Assembly: GCA_937922155.1 (NCBI GenBank) | Contig: CAKZVL010000084.1 | Coordinates: 1-64,000 of the forward strand | DNA length: 64,000 nt | Direction: 5' to 3' | Source: an uncultured Paracoccaceae bacterium | GTDB lineage: Bacteria > Pseudomonadota > Alphaproteobacteria > Rhodobacterales > Rhodobacteraceae | In this document: piece by piece, positions 10,692 through 20,734 of the stretch | Layout: every line of letters begins with the position of its first letter | How positions within the stretch are numbered: the stretch's first letter is position 1 | Position numbers and translations under genes: made by a program | The notes under the pieces: generated by a model | What the model was told of the DNA's origin: nothing | The model's database searches: none | Seen by the model: the letters and a program-made list of their open reading frames with translations, nothing else

Positions 10692-11380
10692 TCGCAGCGC
10701 ATGGCATTCATAAATCCTTTGCGGGCAACCCAGTCTTAAAGGGCGTCGACCTGAGCGTTGAGCCGGGCGAAAGCTGCGCGATTATCGGCGGATCGGGCAG
10801 CGGAAAAACCGTTCTGATCAAATGTCTACTGGGCCTTTTGAAACCGGACAGCGGCTCCTCCACCCCGCTGAACATGGACGATGTGGGCGTCTTGTTCCAA
10901 GGGGGTGCTTTGTTTGACAGTATGACGATCTGGGAAAACGTCGCTTTTCGCCCGCTGCAACAAGGGATGGATCGCACCGCCGCCCGCGCATTGGCGCAAG
11001 CCAAGCTAGAACGCGTCGGGCTTGATGCAGACGTCGCCCCCATGATGCCCGCTGAATTATCCGGCGGCATGCAAAAGCGCGCAGCCTTGGCCCGCGCGCT
11101 TGCCAGTGATCCAAAGCTTTTGGTATTTGACGAACCCACAACCGGGCTCGACCCCGTGCGTGCAAGCAAAATCAATCGGCTGATCCGCGAGATCGTGGTG
11201 GAAACCGGGGCAACCGCGCTGACGATCACCCACGATATGACCAGCGTACAGGCCATCGCGGACACGGTCGCGATGTTGCACCAAGGGCGGATACACTGGC
11301 GCGGCGCCACATCCGAACTTACATCTAGCAAGGACGCTGTTCTGCGCAATTTTCTAAACGGCGATGAGGGTGAGGGTTAG
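10688..11380 (+). CDS. mlaF: MlaF-family lipid ABC transporter ATPase
   Basis: ATPase partner of MlaE. 230 residues with Walker A GGSGSGKT (around residue 36), signature LSGGMQKR, Walker B LLVFDEPTTGLDP and the H-loop in LTITHDM. The start overlaps the mlaE stop (ATGA). The spacing and order mlaE-mlaF fit a single transport unit. Confidence 0.92.
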   Translation: MIAAHGIHKSFAGNPVLKGVDLSVEPGESCAIIGGSGSGKTVLIKCLLGLLKPDSGSSTPLNMDDVGVLFQGGALFDSMTIWENVAFRPLQQGMDRTAARALAQAKLERVGLDADVAPMMPAELSGGMQKRAALARALASDPKLLVFDEPTTGLDPVRASKINRLIREIVVETGATALTITHDMTSVQAIADTVAMLHQGRIHWRGATSELTSSKDAVLRNFLNGDEGEG

Positions 11381-11386
11381 ATCAAC

Positions 11387-11839
11387 GTGCTGAACATCTT
11401 AAAAATCGCAAATCTGGCGCTGTTGGTGCTGTTCCCCATCGCGTGGTTTGCGCCGCTGATGCGGGCCGGGCTTTTGCCCTTGTTCAGCTTGTCGGAAATC
11501 AGCGTGATCTCGGGCCTACAGTCGCTTTGGAAATCGGATGTGATCCTTGCACTGCTTGTCACCGTCTTCGCGCTTTTCGCGCCCTACCTCAAAACCATTG
11601 GTCTTGCGATGGTGCATTTCGGATTGATGCGGCGCAAGGTTCTGCCCGCCCTTAGCTGGCTTGGAAAACTCGCCATGGCCGATGTGTTTTTGATCGCGCT
11701 TTATATCGTGGTGATTAAGGGCATCGGCGTGGGCAAGGTTGAAACGGCTTGGGGGCTGTACCTTTTTACCGCCTGCATCCTTGCGTCCATCGCGATTTCC
11801 GCCTTTACCTCAAAAGCCAAACCAGACCCGGCGGAGTAA
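11387..11839 (+). CDS. PqiA-like (paraquat-inducible protein A) membrane protein
   Basis: 150 residues with a GTG start six bases after mlaF. Four hydrophobic segments are seen; the segment GKLAMADVFLIALYIVVIKG matches the conserved PqiA core. Full-length PqiA has two such domains and zinc-ribbon cysteines; this protein has one domain and lacks the ribbon. Position directly behind mlaEF suggests a role in the same envelope-lipid transport, since PqiA-type proteins work with MCE proteins. Confidence 0.8.
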   Translation: MLNILKIANLALLVLFPIAWFAPLMRAGLLPLFSLSEISVISGLQSLWKSDVILALLVTVFALFAPYLKTIGLAMVHFGLMRRKVLPALSWLGKLAMADVFLIALYIVVIKGIGVGKVETAWGLYLFTACILASIAISAFTSKAKPDPAE

Positions 11840-11844
11840 CCACA

Positions 11845-13209
11845 ATGGCCAAAGATCTGTCTTTCTCTTGCAGCGAATGCGGGGCCGTCACCAGCAAGTG
11901 GTCGGGCAAATGCGACAGCTGCAATGCGTGGAACACCATCCAAGAGGACAAAGGGTTAAGCAAAGGACCTGCGAAAAAATCCCTCGGCGCGATGCGCGGC
12001 AAAGCGATTGAGCTGACAGATCTCGCCAGCAAAACCGCCCCACCGCCGCGCACGATGTCGGGCGTCGGTGAGTTGGATCGCGTCTTGGGCGGTGGTTTGG
12101 TGGCCGGGTCTGCCGTGATCGTCGGCGGTGATCCGGGGATCGGGAAATCAACGCTGCTTTTGCAGGCCGCGGCGCGGTTTGCCCGCAACGGGCTAAAGGT
12201 GGTCTATATCTCGGGCGAGGAATCAACGAACCAAATTCAAATGCGGGCCGAACGATTGGGCCTGACCGAAAGCCCTGTGCGCCTCGCCTCAGAAACGAAC
12301 TTGCGCGACATCCTTACGACGCTAGAGACCGAAGCGCCGGATTTGGCGATCATCGACTCCATTCAAACCATGTGGGCCGACAACGTGGACAGCGCCCCGG
12401 GCTCCGTCTCGCAGGTGCGTGCATCCGCGCATGAGCTGACGTCATTCGCCAAAAGCCGGAACATGTCTGTCGTCTTGGTCGGCCACGTCACAAAAGAAGG
12501 CGCCATCGCAGGCCCGCGTGTTGTGGAACATATGGTCGATACCGTCCTTTATTTCGAAGGGGAACGCGGGCACCAGTTTCGCATTTTGCGCAGTGTCAAA
12601 AACCGTTTCGGCCCAGCAGATGAAATCGGCGTTTTTGAAATGACCGGTAAAGGGTTGGCAGAGGTGAAAAATCCCTCAGCCCTGTTTTTGTCCGAACGCG
12701 GCACCCCTGCCCCCGGATCCGTTGTCTTTGCCGGGGTCGAGGGTACGCGCCCGATGCTGTGCGAGATCCAAGCGCTTGTGGCACCTTCGCCACACAGCCA
12801 ACCCCGCAGGTCGGTGGTCGGGTGGGATGGTGCGCGGCTTGCCATGATCATCGCAGTGTTAGAGGCGCGATGCGATGTCGCCTTTGGTGGTTTGGACGTT
12901 TATTTGAATGTTGCCGGGGGGTTACGGATTTCTGAACCCGCTGCCGACCTCGCCGTTGCGGCTGCACTTGTGTCCGCGCGCGAGGATGCATCGCTGCCCC
13001 GTGAGGGTGTGATTTTCGGCGAAATTTCTTTGTCGGGTGCATTGCGTCCTGTGTCACAGACCGAAAATAGATTGAAAGAGGCCGAGAAACTTGGTTTTAC
13101 CTCAGCTATATGTCCCCAGCAGAAAAAGAATGTGGCTGTGGGTGCGTTGAATTTGCGGCAGCCGCAAGATTTGGCGGGATTTGTAAAAGACGTGTTTGGG
13201 GCGCGCTAA
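11845..13209 (+). CDS. radA: DNA repair protein RadA (Sms)
   Basis: RecA-like branch-migration helicase in recombination repair. 454 residues: N-terminal zinc finger with C9, C12, C23 and C26, Walker A GGDPGIGKST, the RadA-specific KNRFGPADEIGVFEM block, and a C-terminal Lon-protease-like domain (DVAFGGLDVYLNVAGG). The ATG at 11845 is chosen since it directly precedes the zinc finger; the upstream open frame overlaps the PqiA-like gene. Confidence 0.96.
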   Translation: MAKDLSFSCSECGAVTSKWSGKCDSCNAWNTIQEDKGLSKGPAKKSLGAMRGKAIELTDLASKTAPPPRTMSGVGELDRVLGGGLVAGSAVIVGGDPGIGKSTLLLQAAARFARNGLKVVYISGEESTNQIQMRAERLGLTESPVRLASETNLRDILTTLETEAPDLAIIDSIQTMWADNVDSAPGSVSQVRASAHELTSFAKSRNMSVVLVGHVTKEGAIAGPRVVEHMVDTVLYFEGERGHQFRILRSVKNRFGPADEIGVFEMTGKGLAEVKNPSALFLSERGTPAPGSVVFAGVEGTRPMLCEIQALVAPSPHSQPRRSVVGWDGARLAMIIAVLEARCDVAFGGLDVYLNVAGGLRISEPAADLAVAAALVSAREDASLPREGVIFGEISLSGALRPVSQTENRLKEAEKLGFTSAICPQQKKNVAVGALNLRQPQDLAGFVKDVFGAR

Positions 13210-13225
13210 CAGGCAGGAGTGACCG

Positions 13226-13795
13226 ATGGAAGGTTTCACAATCATCGACGGTATCGTCGCGGCGGTCATCGTCATCTCAGCGCTTTTGGCCTACAGTCGC
13301 GGGTTCGTTCGCGAGGCAATGGCCATCGCGGGTTGGATTGGCGCGGCCATTCTTGCGTTTATCTTTGCCGATCAGGTTGAACCGCTTGTCCGTCAAATCC
13401 CTGTCTTGGGCGATTTCATCGGCGACAGCTGCGAGTTGAGCATCATTGCCGCCTTCGCTTTGGTGTTCGCGGTCACACTTGTGGTCGTCTCAATCTTTAC
13501 TCCTTTGTTTTCCAACCTCATCCAACGATCTGCTTTGGGTGGTTTGGACCAAGGGATCGGTTTTCTGTTTGGCGTCTTGCGCGGCATCCTTTTGGTTGCT
13601 GTTGCGTTTTTCGTCTATCAAACCGTGCTCAGCGCACAGGACATTGCCATGGTCGAAGACAGCCGTTCCGCTAAGGTCTTTGCCCAGTTTACCGGCCAGA
13701 TTTCAGAACGCGACCCAGAGGCAGCCGTCGGCTGGTTGACAACACAATACGATCAACTGATCGGAACCTGTGGCGCGCCTGCGGAAGACGCCTAA
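13226..13795 (+). CDS. cvpA: CvpA family membrane protein
   Basis: 189 residues with four hydrophobic segments in the first 130 residues, and the family blocks [18 protein letters not shown] and [14 protein letters not shown]. In E. coli cvpA stands upstream of purF; here purF is only two genes away. The 3' end overlaps the convergent chemoreceptor gene by four bases. Confidence 0.88.
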   Translation: MEGFTIIDGIVAAVIVISALLAYSRGFVREAMAIAGWIGAAILAFIFADQVEPLVRQIPVLGDFIGDSCELSIIAAFALVFAVTLVVVSIFTPLFSNLIQRSALGGLDQGIGFLFGVLRGILLVAVAFFVYQTVLSAQDIAMVEDSRSAKVFAQFTGQISERDPEAAVGWLTTQYDQLIGTCGAPAEDA

Positions 13796-15105
13796 GCTTG
13801 CGCTGCAAATTGTTGGGAAATGATATCCAATCGGTCACAAAACTCGGCCAAGATTTGATCTTGTTTCTCTAGCGAGGCCATGTTTTTCGTGCCGACATCT
13901 CGGTCCGCAACAACGCTTCTAAGGCTGTCTGCGGTGCTTTTCCCGACGCTTTGGGTCTTTTCCACCTGCGCGGACAATTCATCAACGACAGGCGCAAACG
14001 CATCCTGAAGGGCCGTCAATTCACCCTTGATGGCGCTAAAGGATTGCGACCCCGCTCCAACGTCCTTGGCGGCCAGCGCGGATGTTTGGGTCGTCTCACG
14101 GATGAGGTCATTGATTTGGGCAGATGCAGACGACGATTGCTGCGCCAGCGATCGGATTTCGGATGCAACCACCGAAAAACCGGCCCCAGCTTCGCCGGCT
14201 CGGGCCGCTTCGACGCCTGCGTTCAGCGCCAAAAGGTTGGTCTGAAAGGATAGATCGTCGATCATTCGGTTGATTTCTGACATCGACTTTGCCTTGCTTT
14301 CCAATGACTCTGTCGTTGATTTTGCCGATTCCACCAATCCTTGACCGTCTTCAATGGCTTTCATCGCGGACGTCAAACGATCAATTGCCGTTTGTACAGT
14401 CTGCTGAACGGTTTCCATCGCGTCGTACATGTCAGACGTCATATCAGAAATGGTGCGCGCACGCGCCTCTTGTGCATTGGTTCGCTCTAACATGTCGGCG
14501 TTGCTACGCTTGCGCAACGTGGCTTCTTCGGCAATGGATTCGGCACCCGACTTTAGCCCGGTCAATTCACCCTGAATAATTTCCATGGCGCGGTTAAAGT
14601 TCTCTGAAAATTCGAAAAACGAGTTCGAAGGTTTGAGGTTAACCCGCGCGCCCGGCTGGCCGGACCCCATAATTTCGATGGCGCGCTTGAATTCCTCCAA
14701 CGCACTCCGTTGGTCCGTAACATCATGCGCGATCTTTATGATTTTCACCACACGATCCGCGGCGTCCCGCACAGGCAAATACGACGCCAAAATCCAAATG
14801 CTTGACCCATTTTTTCGAACGCGTTCAAACTCACCGGTGTTGGTTTGGTTGGACACCAAAGATGTCCAAAAGTCTGAATATTCCGGGCTTTCCACCAGTT
14901 CTTTGCGGCAAAACAGCCGGTGATGTTGCCCCACAACTTCGCTTAGTTGATACCCGATTGCCGACAAAAATTTCTCATTGGCATCAATAATCGTACCATC
15001 TGGTCGAAATGAAATCATGGCTTGCGTTTCGAATAACGCTTGGAGAACGGCCCCATCTTCGGCTGCCTTTTTTGCATCATTGAATGAACGCAGACGATTA
15101 AACAT
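13792..15105 (-). CDS. PAS-domain methyl-accepting chemotaxis-type receptor, no membrane segment
   Basis: 437 residues. A PAS domain near the N-terminus ([20 protein letters not shown], about residues 38-60, then a PAC-like [19 protein letters not shown]) is followed by a linker and an MCP signalling domain with the conserved hairpin tip ([20 protein letters not shown]). There is no transmembrane segment or HAMP domain, so it should be a cytoplasmic sensor of redox or a small ligand. The ATG at 15105 has AGGAG upstream; an upstream TTG at 15159 in frame is less likely. No che genes are nearby. Confidence 0.88.
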   Translation of the reverse strand: MFNRLRSFNDAKKAAEDGAVLQALFETQAMISFRPDGTIIDANEKFLSAIGYQLSEVVGQHHRLFCRKELVESPEYSDFWTSLVSNQTNTGEFERVRKNGSSIWILASYLPVRDAADRVVKIIKIAHDVTDQRSALEEFKRAIEIMGSGQPGARVNLKPSNSFFEFSENFNRAMEIIQGELTGLKSGAESIAEEATLRKRSNADMLERTNAQEARARTISDMTSDMYDAMETVQQTVQTAIDRLTSAMKAIEDGQGLVESAKSTTESLESKAKSMSEINRMIDDLSFQTNLLALNAGVEAARAGEAGAGFSVVASEIRSLAQQSSSASAQINDLIRETTQTSALAAKDVGAGSQSFSAIKGELTALQDAFAPVVDELSAQVEKTQSVGKSTADSLRSVVADRDVGTKNMASLEKQDQILAEFCDRLDIISQQFAAQA

Positions 15106-15321
15106 GGGTTGGTTGCTCCTCAGATATTGGTGCGCTTTGAATAGGGGCCAATTGTTCAAGACACCTTAACGTCGGCCACCTTTCTGACAGGAAAAATTTG
15201 TGACCAAACGCCCTGCGGTTTTCGACCCGTCCTTGTGGAGAATGCCATAATTTTCGCCTTAAAATCTGCACAGAACCATGGCATCACCCATACACAAGCA
15301 CGTTTTAGGAACCCCACAGTC

Positions 15322-16416
15322 ATGGTCCATACCTACGATCAGTATCGCGATACCAAATTTTTTCTAAATTTGAATGGCTTACGGTTTATCTGCATCGCGA
15401 TGGTGCTATGGCATCATAGCTGGCAACTTTGGGATGCCGAAAGCCTGATGATCCTGCGACGCGGCTTCTTTGGTGTTGCCTTCTTCTTTGTGCTTAGCGG
15501 ATATCTGATCACGACTTTGCTTTTGCGCGAACGGGATCGCTTTGGTCAATTCTCGCTTAAGCGGTTCTATTGGCGGCGTGCTTTGCGCATTCTGCCAATC
15601 TATTTCTTGGTCGTGACTGTCGTTGGCATCTTTCAAATTTTTATCCTCGACAATCCTGCTCTGCTGGACAAATGGATCTATTACTATCTCTTCCTGTCGA
15701 ACTTTCTCACAAGCGACATTCCAACGCTTGGCATTACGTGGTCTTTGGCCGTCGAAGAACAGTTTTATATGATCTGGCCCTTGGCCCTGCTGTTCTTGCC
15801 GCGAAAATTTGTAATTCCCTTCCTGATCGTTGCCATCCTTGCAAACTACGCGGCCTCCTTTGGTGGATACAAAAGCAGTCCGTTCTTTTGGGGGCCGCTG
15901 CATTTTCACCTGCCGATCACAACCTACGCACCAATCCTGATGGGGGCGCTGATCGCGATGGTCCTGCATTCCCGTCAAGGGTTCGAAGCGGCTGCTAAAT
16001 TCTTAGGAAACATCGCGGCTGTGCCTTTGGTCTTTGTCGGGCTGGCACTCGGCCTGCACTTGACCCCCACAGATGTCTTTGGCTGGCCAAACATTCTGAT
16101 CCATACCTTTATGTGCCTGTGTCTGGTGGCCATTCTGGTGCGCCCGCAAAACCTGTTCACCGGTATGTTCGAAAACCGGATCGTCGCCCGCATTGGCGAG
16201 ATCAGCTATGGCGTTTATCTTTATCACCTGATCGCCTTGGATGTGGCGTACCGCGGACTTAACTTTTTGGGGTTCACAAATAATTTTTGGCTACTGTTCG
16301 TCACCTACATTTCGCTGTCGCTTATCATCTCTGAGATCAGCTTTCGTACGTTTGAGAAATACTTCCAGAGCTTCCGTGACAAAGGTTTTGGCCGGACGTC
16401 GCGCGCAACAGCCTAA
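15322..16416 (+). CDS. acyltransferase 3 family membrane protein
   Basis: 364 residues with about ten hydrophobic segments. The first segment carries the family histidine pair in LWHHSWQL (RFICIAMVLWHH, near residue 20), and the GITWSLAVEEQFYMIWPLAL block is the typical acyltransferase-3 core. Such proteins O-acylate surface polysaccharides or lipids. The ATG at 15322 fits the family N-terminus and has AGGA upstream; a GTG at 15235 would add 29 residues. It is divergent from the chemoreceptor gene. Confidence 0.87.
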   Translation: MVHTYDQYRDTKFFLNLNGLRFICIAMVLWHHSWQLWDAESLMILRRGFFGVAFFFVLSGYLITTLLLRERDRFGQFSLKRFYWRRALRILPIYFLVVTVVGIFQIFILDNPALLDKWIYYYLFLSNFLTSDIPTLGITWSLAVEEQFYMIWPLALLFLPRKFVIPFLIVAILANYAASFGGYKSSPFFWGPLHFHLPITTYAPILMGALIAMVLHSRQGFEAAAKFLGNIAAVPLVFVGLALGLHLTPTDVFGWPNILIHTFMCLCLVAILVRPQNLFTGMFENRIVARIGEISYGVYLYHLIALDVAYRGLNFLGFTNNFWLLFVTYISLSLIISEISFRTFEKYFQSFRDKGFGRTSRATA

Positions 16417-16497
16417 GAGTTTGCGACAAGGTCGTGACACATCCGCCTGCACAGGTTAATAGACCCTCATATCCTTCTGGAATCGGAGCCTGCCAGC

Positions 16498-17967
16498 GTG
16501 TCCTGCCGTTCTTTGCCCGCACATCCCTTCGATGATGATAAACTAAGGGAGGAATGCGGCGTCTTTGGCGTCGTCGGCGTGCAAGACGCAGCCAGTTTCG
16601 TCGCCCTTGGTCTTCATGCCCTGCAACATCGCGGCCAAGAGGCGGGAGGTATCGTCACCCACGATACAGAAACCGGGTTTCAACAACATCGCCGCATGGG
16701 GCTGGTGCGCGATAACTTTACCTCTGCCCAAATGATGGAACGCCTGCCCGGCAGCATCGGGATCGGCCATGTGCGCTATTCCACCGCCGGATCAAAGGGG
16801 CAGACCGCGATCCGCGATGTTCAACCCTTCTTTGGCGAATTTTCGATGGGCGGTGCTGCAATTGCGCACAACGGCAATATCACCAACGCGATGTCCCTGC
16901 GTCGTGAACTGATCGAGCGAGGCTCAATCTTTCAAAGCTCTTCTGATAGCGAATGCATTGTCCACCTCATGGCCCGCTCCATGGGCCGCACAATCCCGGA
17001 CCGTATGGAAGAAGCCCTGCGCAAGGTCGAAGGCGCGTTTTCAATTGTCGCAATGACCCGCTCCAAACTCATTGGCTGCCGCGACCCTCTTGGCGTGCGC
17101 CCCCTTGTCCTTGGGCAATTGGGCGACGGCTGGGTTTTGGCGTCTGAGACATGCGCCCTAGACATTATCGGGGCGGAGTATATCCGCGAGATTAAGCCCG
17201 GTGAAATGGTCGTCATCACCCCGCGCGGCGTGGAAAGCCATTTCCCGTTCCGTCCGGCAAAGTCGCGCTTTTGCATCTTTGAGCACGTGTATTTCAGCCG
17301 TCCCGACAGCACCGTGGGCACGCGATCCGTCTATGAAACGCGCGAGGCGATTGGCCGTGAATTGGCCAAAGAATCCCCGATTGAGGCAGACCTCGTCTGC
17401 CCTGTCCCCGACAGTGGCACGCCCGCCGCGATTGGCTATGCGCTCGAAAGCGGGATACCCTTTGCCATGGGCATCACCCGCAATCAGTACATGGGCCGCA
17501 CGTTTATCGAACCGTCCGAGCAGATCCGCAATATGGGTGTGCGTCTCAAGCTGAACGTGAACCGCACCCTGATCAAGGGCAAACGCGTGATTCTTGTGGA
17601 CGACAGCGTCGTGCGCGGGACAACCAGCCGCAAGATCAAAGACATGATTTTGGACGCTGGCGCGGCTGAGGTTCACTTCCGCATCGCCAGCCCGCCCACC
17701 GCCTGGCCATGTTTTTACGGCGTCGATACACCGCAGCGGGAAAAGCTGTTGGCGGCAACCATGACCGAAGAAGAAATGCGCAAACACCTTGGCGTGGATT
17801 CGATCAAGTTCATCTCGCTCGATGGCCTCTACCGCGCCGTGGGCGAGGAAAATGGCCGCGATCCCAAAGCGCCCGCCTATTGCGATGCGTGTTTTTCCGG
17901 CGAATACCCGGTGCCGCCATCCGACATGATCGAAGACGGGTTTGAGATGAAACCCGCAGCAGAATAG
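16498..17967 (+). CDS. purF: amidophosphoribosyltransferase
   Basis: First committed enzyme of purine synthesis: PRPP plus glutamine to phosphoribosylamine. 489 residues from a GTG preceded by CGGAG. The catalytic cysteine is C20 in EECGVFGV, so the first 19 residues are probably a removed propeptide. The PRPP motif is VILVDDSVVRGTTS. Cysteines in FCIFEHVYF, PCFYGVD and YCDACFSGEY match the [4Fe-4S] ligands of the Bacillus subtilis type, so this belongs to the iron-sulfur class. Confidence 0.96.
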   Translation: MSCRSLPAHPFDDDKLREECGVFGVVGVQDAASFVALGLHALQHRGQEAGGIVTHDTETGFQQHRRMGLVRDNFTSAQMMERLPGSIGIGHVRYSTAGSKGQTAIRDVQPFFGEFSMGGAAIAHNGNITNAMSLRRELIERGSIFQSSSDSECIVHLMARSMGRTIPDRMEEALRKVEGAFSIVAMTRSKLIGCRDPLGVRPLVLGQLGDGWVLASETCALDIIGAEYIREIKPGEMVVITPRGVESHFPFRPAKSRFCIFEHVYFSRPDSTVGTRSVYETREAIGRELAKESPIEADLVCPVPDSGTPAAIGYALESGIPFAMGITRNQYMGRTFIEPSEQIRNMGVRLKLNVNRTLIKGKRVILVDDSVVRGTTSRKIKDMILDAGAAEVHFRIASPPTAWPCFYGVDTPQREKLLAATMTEEEMRKHLGVDSIKFISLDGLYRAVGEENGRDPKAPAYCDACFSGEYPVPPSDMIEDGFEMKPAAE

Positions 17968-18032
17968 CGTCAGTTACGGTTTATCAACTCCCTATCGCTA
18001 TGCCGGGCAAAAGGCCCAAGGATGGTGATAAG

Positions 18033-18329
18033 ATGTCGAACAAAACCAGTAACACCAAATCAGAAAACGCGTACCTGTGGAAAATCGTCATGGCCGGCGG
18101 TCAGGTCGTCGAATTTGAAGGGGGCAACACCAATGGGGCCGCTCAATTTGTTGAGGACGTTCAGAACTATCACCTCACAGGGATGAAACCGGACAAGCCG
18201 AAAAATTTTCGCTTTCCACGCTACAACCATTCCACCGACCTTGCGACCGACATCCTTGTCGATATTGAAAAGGTGCAAATGGTTCTGCGTTGCCCGTTGG
18301 AATCTTCGGTGAGTGTTACGCGCAACTGA
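18033..18329 (+). CDS. small conserved protein, unknown function
   Basis: 98 residues, soluble, from an ATG with AAGGA upstream; an ATG at 18000 in frame is also possible. The sequence begins with a polar, Ser/Thr/Asn-rich tail and then has a compact domain with LWKIVMAGGQVVEFEG and FRFPRYNHSTDLATDILVDI. The composition and ribosome-binding site support a real gene. It lies between purF and an SDR gene on the same strand. No family is recognised. Confidence 0.65.
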   Translation: MSNKTSNTKSENAYLWKIVMAGGQVVEFEGGNTNGAAQFVEDVQNYHLTGMKPDKPKNFRFPRYNHSTDLATDILVDIEKVQMVLRCPLESSVSVTRN

Positions 18330-18374
18330 TCGCACCCTCTTGACCATCTTAAAGGAAGCCGCCATCAGCGGCGC

Positions 18375-19019
18375 ATGACAAAAACCGCCCTCATCACAGG
18401 TGCGTCCCGCGGTCTCGGGGCGGCCCTCGCCATCGGCCTGAGTACGACCCATCACATCATCGCCGTGGGCAAAACCACCGGCGCCTTGGAAGAAGTGGAT
18501 GACGCAATTCAGGCCAAAGGCGGCCAAGCGACGCTTGCGCCGATGGACATCACCATCGACGCCGCGATGCAGCAGCTGTGCCGCAGCATTTTTGACCGCT
18601 GGGGCACGCTTAACCTTTGGCTGCACACCGCGATCCACGCCGCACCGCTTTGCCCGGCGGGTCACGTGGGCGACAAAGACCTGTCCAAATCCTTGGACGT
18701 CAACGTCGCAGCGACCGCCCGGCTCATACGCTATGTCAGCCCTTTGCTGGGGGAAACTGGACAGGCCGTGTTCTTCGATGATCCGCAAGGGGGCACCCCC
18801 TTCTTTGGCACCTATGGCAGCAGCAAAGCCGCGCAAATCGCGCTGGCCCGCAGTTGGCAGGTGGAAAGCCAGAAAACCGGCCCCAAGGTCACGATCCTCA
18901 CGCCAAAGCCGATGCCCACAGCGACCCGCGCAAGGTTCCACCCCGGCGAAGACCGCGACGACCTGTCCTCTCCGCAAGCCGAAGCGGACCGTTTGCTTGC
19001 GCAGTTGTCAGGGCTTTGA
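18375..19019 (+). CDS. short-chain dehydrogenase/reductase family protein, atypical
   Basis: 214 residues with the Rossmann motif TGASRGLG (residues 9-16) and the Y147-x3-K151 pair in YGSSK. The usual NNAG motif reads HTAI and the strand that normally carries the catalytic serine reads VFFDDPQGG, so part of the SDR catalytic set is missing. The protein is also shorter than the usual 245 residues. Substrate cannot be predicted; it may be a non-catalytic or divergent member. The 240 bases after it, up to surE, hold no gene that I can support. Confidence 0.75.
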   Translation: MTKTALITGASRGLGAALAIGLSTTHHIIAVGKTTGALEEVDDAIQAKGGQATLAPMDITIDAAMQQLCRSIFDRWGTLNLWLHTAIHAAPLCPAGHVGDKDLSKSLDVNVAATARLIRYVSPLLGETGQAVFFDDPQGGTPFFGTYGSSKAAQIALARSWQVESQKTGPKVTILTPKPMPTATRARFHPGEDRDDLSSPQAEADRLLAQLSGL

Positions 19020-19259
19020 TGGTTGACCCGGTCAGCCGATCTGACAGCCGACCCGTGAGGTGGCGATCGGACCTTTAATGTCTGGGCAGTTTATCACACG
19101 CAGGTCGGCGACCTATAGGTGCCGCGCCCAAGGCGGCGTCCTTTCATCCCAACTCCACCCTGCAACTTTCGCGCCACATCAACGTGTCTTTTGCGCCGCA
19201 TCCGCTTGCCGCACCCCGCGCCAAGGTCTAGGACAGTTCCAACAGCTTAGGGGCGGGGC

Positions 19260-20042
19260 ATGCGCATTCTCATTACCAATGACGACGGAATTCAGGCCCC
19301 CGGCCTCGCCGTTTTGGAGCGTATCGCCAAAACCATCGCGGGGCCCACGGGTGAGATCTGGACAGTCGCGCCCGCGTTCGAACAATCCGGCGTTGGCCAT
19401 TGCATCAGCTATACCCACCCAACCTTGATGGCCAAACTGGACGACCGGCGCTTTGCCCTTGAGGGAACGCCCGCAGATTGCGTCCTCGCGGGGCTCTCAG
19501 AAATCATGGACACGGCCCCCGACCTGATCTTGTCCGGCGTCAACCGCGGCAATAATTCTGCGGAAAACACACTTTATTCCGGCACGATCGGTGCGGCCAT
19601 GGAAGGGGCGTTGCAGGGCGTTAAATCCATTGCCCTCTCGCAATACTACGGCCCGGGCAATCGCGACCTTGATGACCCGTTTGAAGCAGCGCTTGAACAT
19701 GGCGCAGCAGCGGTCCAGCATCTGATCGACCATGGCGGGTGGGACGACGCCACCTACCGTCTGTTCTACAATGTCAACTTTCCCCCCGTCGCCGCAAAAG
19801 GCGTAAAGGGCATGAAAGCCGTGGCACAGGGGCGCCGCGCTGGCATCCATTTCCGGGCACAACAAGAAACCTCCCCCACGGGACGGAACTTTCTTTGGGT
19901 GCGTGGTGGCGCGCAGGACGTGCCAAGTGGCGCGAAAACCGACGCAACCGCCAATCTTGACGGCTATATCTCGCTGACGCCAATGCGCGCTGATCTGACC
20001 TGCCAGCCGACACTGGCCAACTTGGAAACGACCCTAACGTGA
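19260..20042 (+). CDS. surE: 5'/3'-nucleotidase SurE
   Basis: Metal-dependent nucleotidase / survival protein. 260 residues with the metal site NDDG at residues 7-10, EGTPADCV, and the conserved [20 protein letters not shown] loop. It overlaps pcm by four bases (GTGA), the usual arrangement of this stationary-phase repair pair. Confidence 0.95.
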   Translation: MRILITNDDGIQAPGLAVLERIAKTIAGPTGEIWTVAPAFEQSGVGHCISYTHPTLMAKLDDRRFALEGTPADCVLAGLSEIMDTAPDLILSGVNRGNNSAENTLYSGTIGAAMEGALQGVKSIALSQYYGPGNRDLDDPFEAALEHGAAAVQHLIDHGGWDDATYRLFYNVNFPPVAAKGVKGMKAVAQGRRAGIHFRAQQETSPTGRNFLWVRGGAQDVPSGAKTDATANLDGYISLTPMRADLTCQPTLANLETTLT

Positions 20043-20680
20043 GCGCGGACGCCCAAACCAAAATGCAGTTCCTCTTCGCCCTGCGGTCCAAGGGCGTCAC
20101 AGACAGCCGCGTGCTGACGGCCGTGGAAAAGATTGACCGCGCAGAATTTATGCAAGGCATCTTTGCCCAACGCGTGTACGAGGATACGCCGCTACCGATA
20201 TCATGCGGGCAAACCATCAGCCAGCCGTCCATCGTTGGCGTCATGACGCAAGCCTTGAACGTGCAACCGCGTGATAAGGTCTTGGAGGTCGGCACAGGCT
20301 CCGGTTATCAGGCCGCGATCCTCAGCCAGCTTGCGCGACGTGTTTACACCGTTGATCGTTTCAAACGTTTGGTGACCGAAGCGCAAGCCGTCTTTGACCG
20401 GCTTAACATCACCAATATCACCGCCATTGCCACCGACGGCAGTTTTGGCTTGCCCGAACAAGCGCCCTTTGATCGCATCCTTCTGACCGCCGCCGCCGAA
20501 GACCCGCCCGGCCCGCTTTTGGCGCAATTGCGCGTGGGCGGGGTCATGGTTTTGCCCGTCGGGCAATCGGATGCCGTCCAAAATCTGATCCGCGTCACCC
20601 GCACCGAAACGGGATATGAATACGACGAACTTCGCCAAGTGCGCTTTGTCCCCTTGCTTGAGGGTATGGGGAAGGACTAG
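20039..20680 (+). CDS. pcm: protein-L-isoaspartate O-methyltransferase
   Basis: Repairs isoaspartyl residues in aged proteins using SAM. 213 residues from a GTG that overlaps the surE stop. The SAM-binding motif is [15 protein letters not shown]; the conserved [13 protein letters not shown] and [12 protein letters not shown] segments are also family features. A short hairpin (GACCCC...GGGGTC, 20693-20712) separates it from the lipoprotein gene but has no T-run. Confidence 0.95.
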   Translation: MSADAQTKMQFLFALRSKGVTDSRVLTAVEKIDRAEFMQGIFAQRVYEDTPLPISCGQTISQPSIVGVMTQALNVQPRDKVLEVGTGSGYQAAILSQLARRVYTVDRFKRLVTEAQAVFDRLNITNITAIATDGSFGLPEQAPFDRILLTAAAEDPPGPLLAQLRVGGVMVLPVGQSDAVQNLIRVTRTETGYEYDELRQVRFVPLLEGMGKD

Positions 20681-20734
20681 AAAGGCGTTAAAGACCCCGA
20701 AAACAAGGGGTCAATGGGCAAAAGGAGCAGTGCA

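Noticed and set aside
20693-20712. GACCCC...GGGGTC hairpin as a terminator after pcm
   Set aside because: Only a six-base stem with an eight-base loop and no T-run; the next gene follows at once on the same strand.
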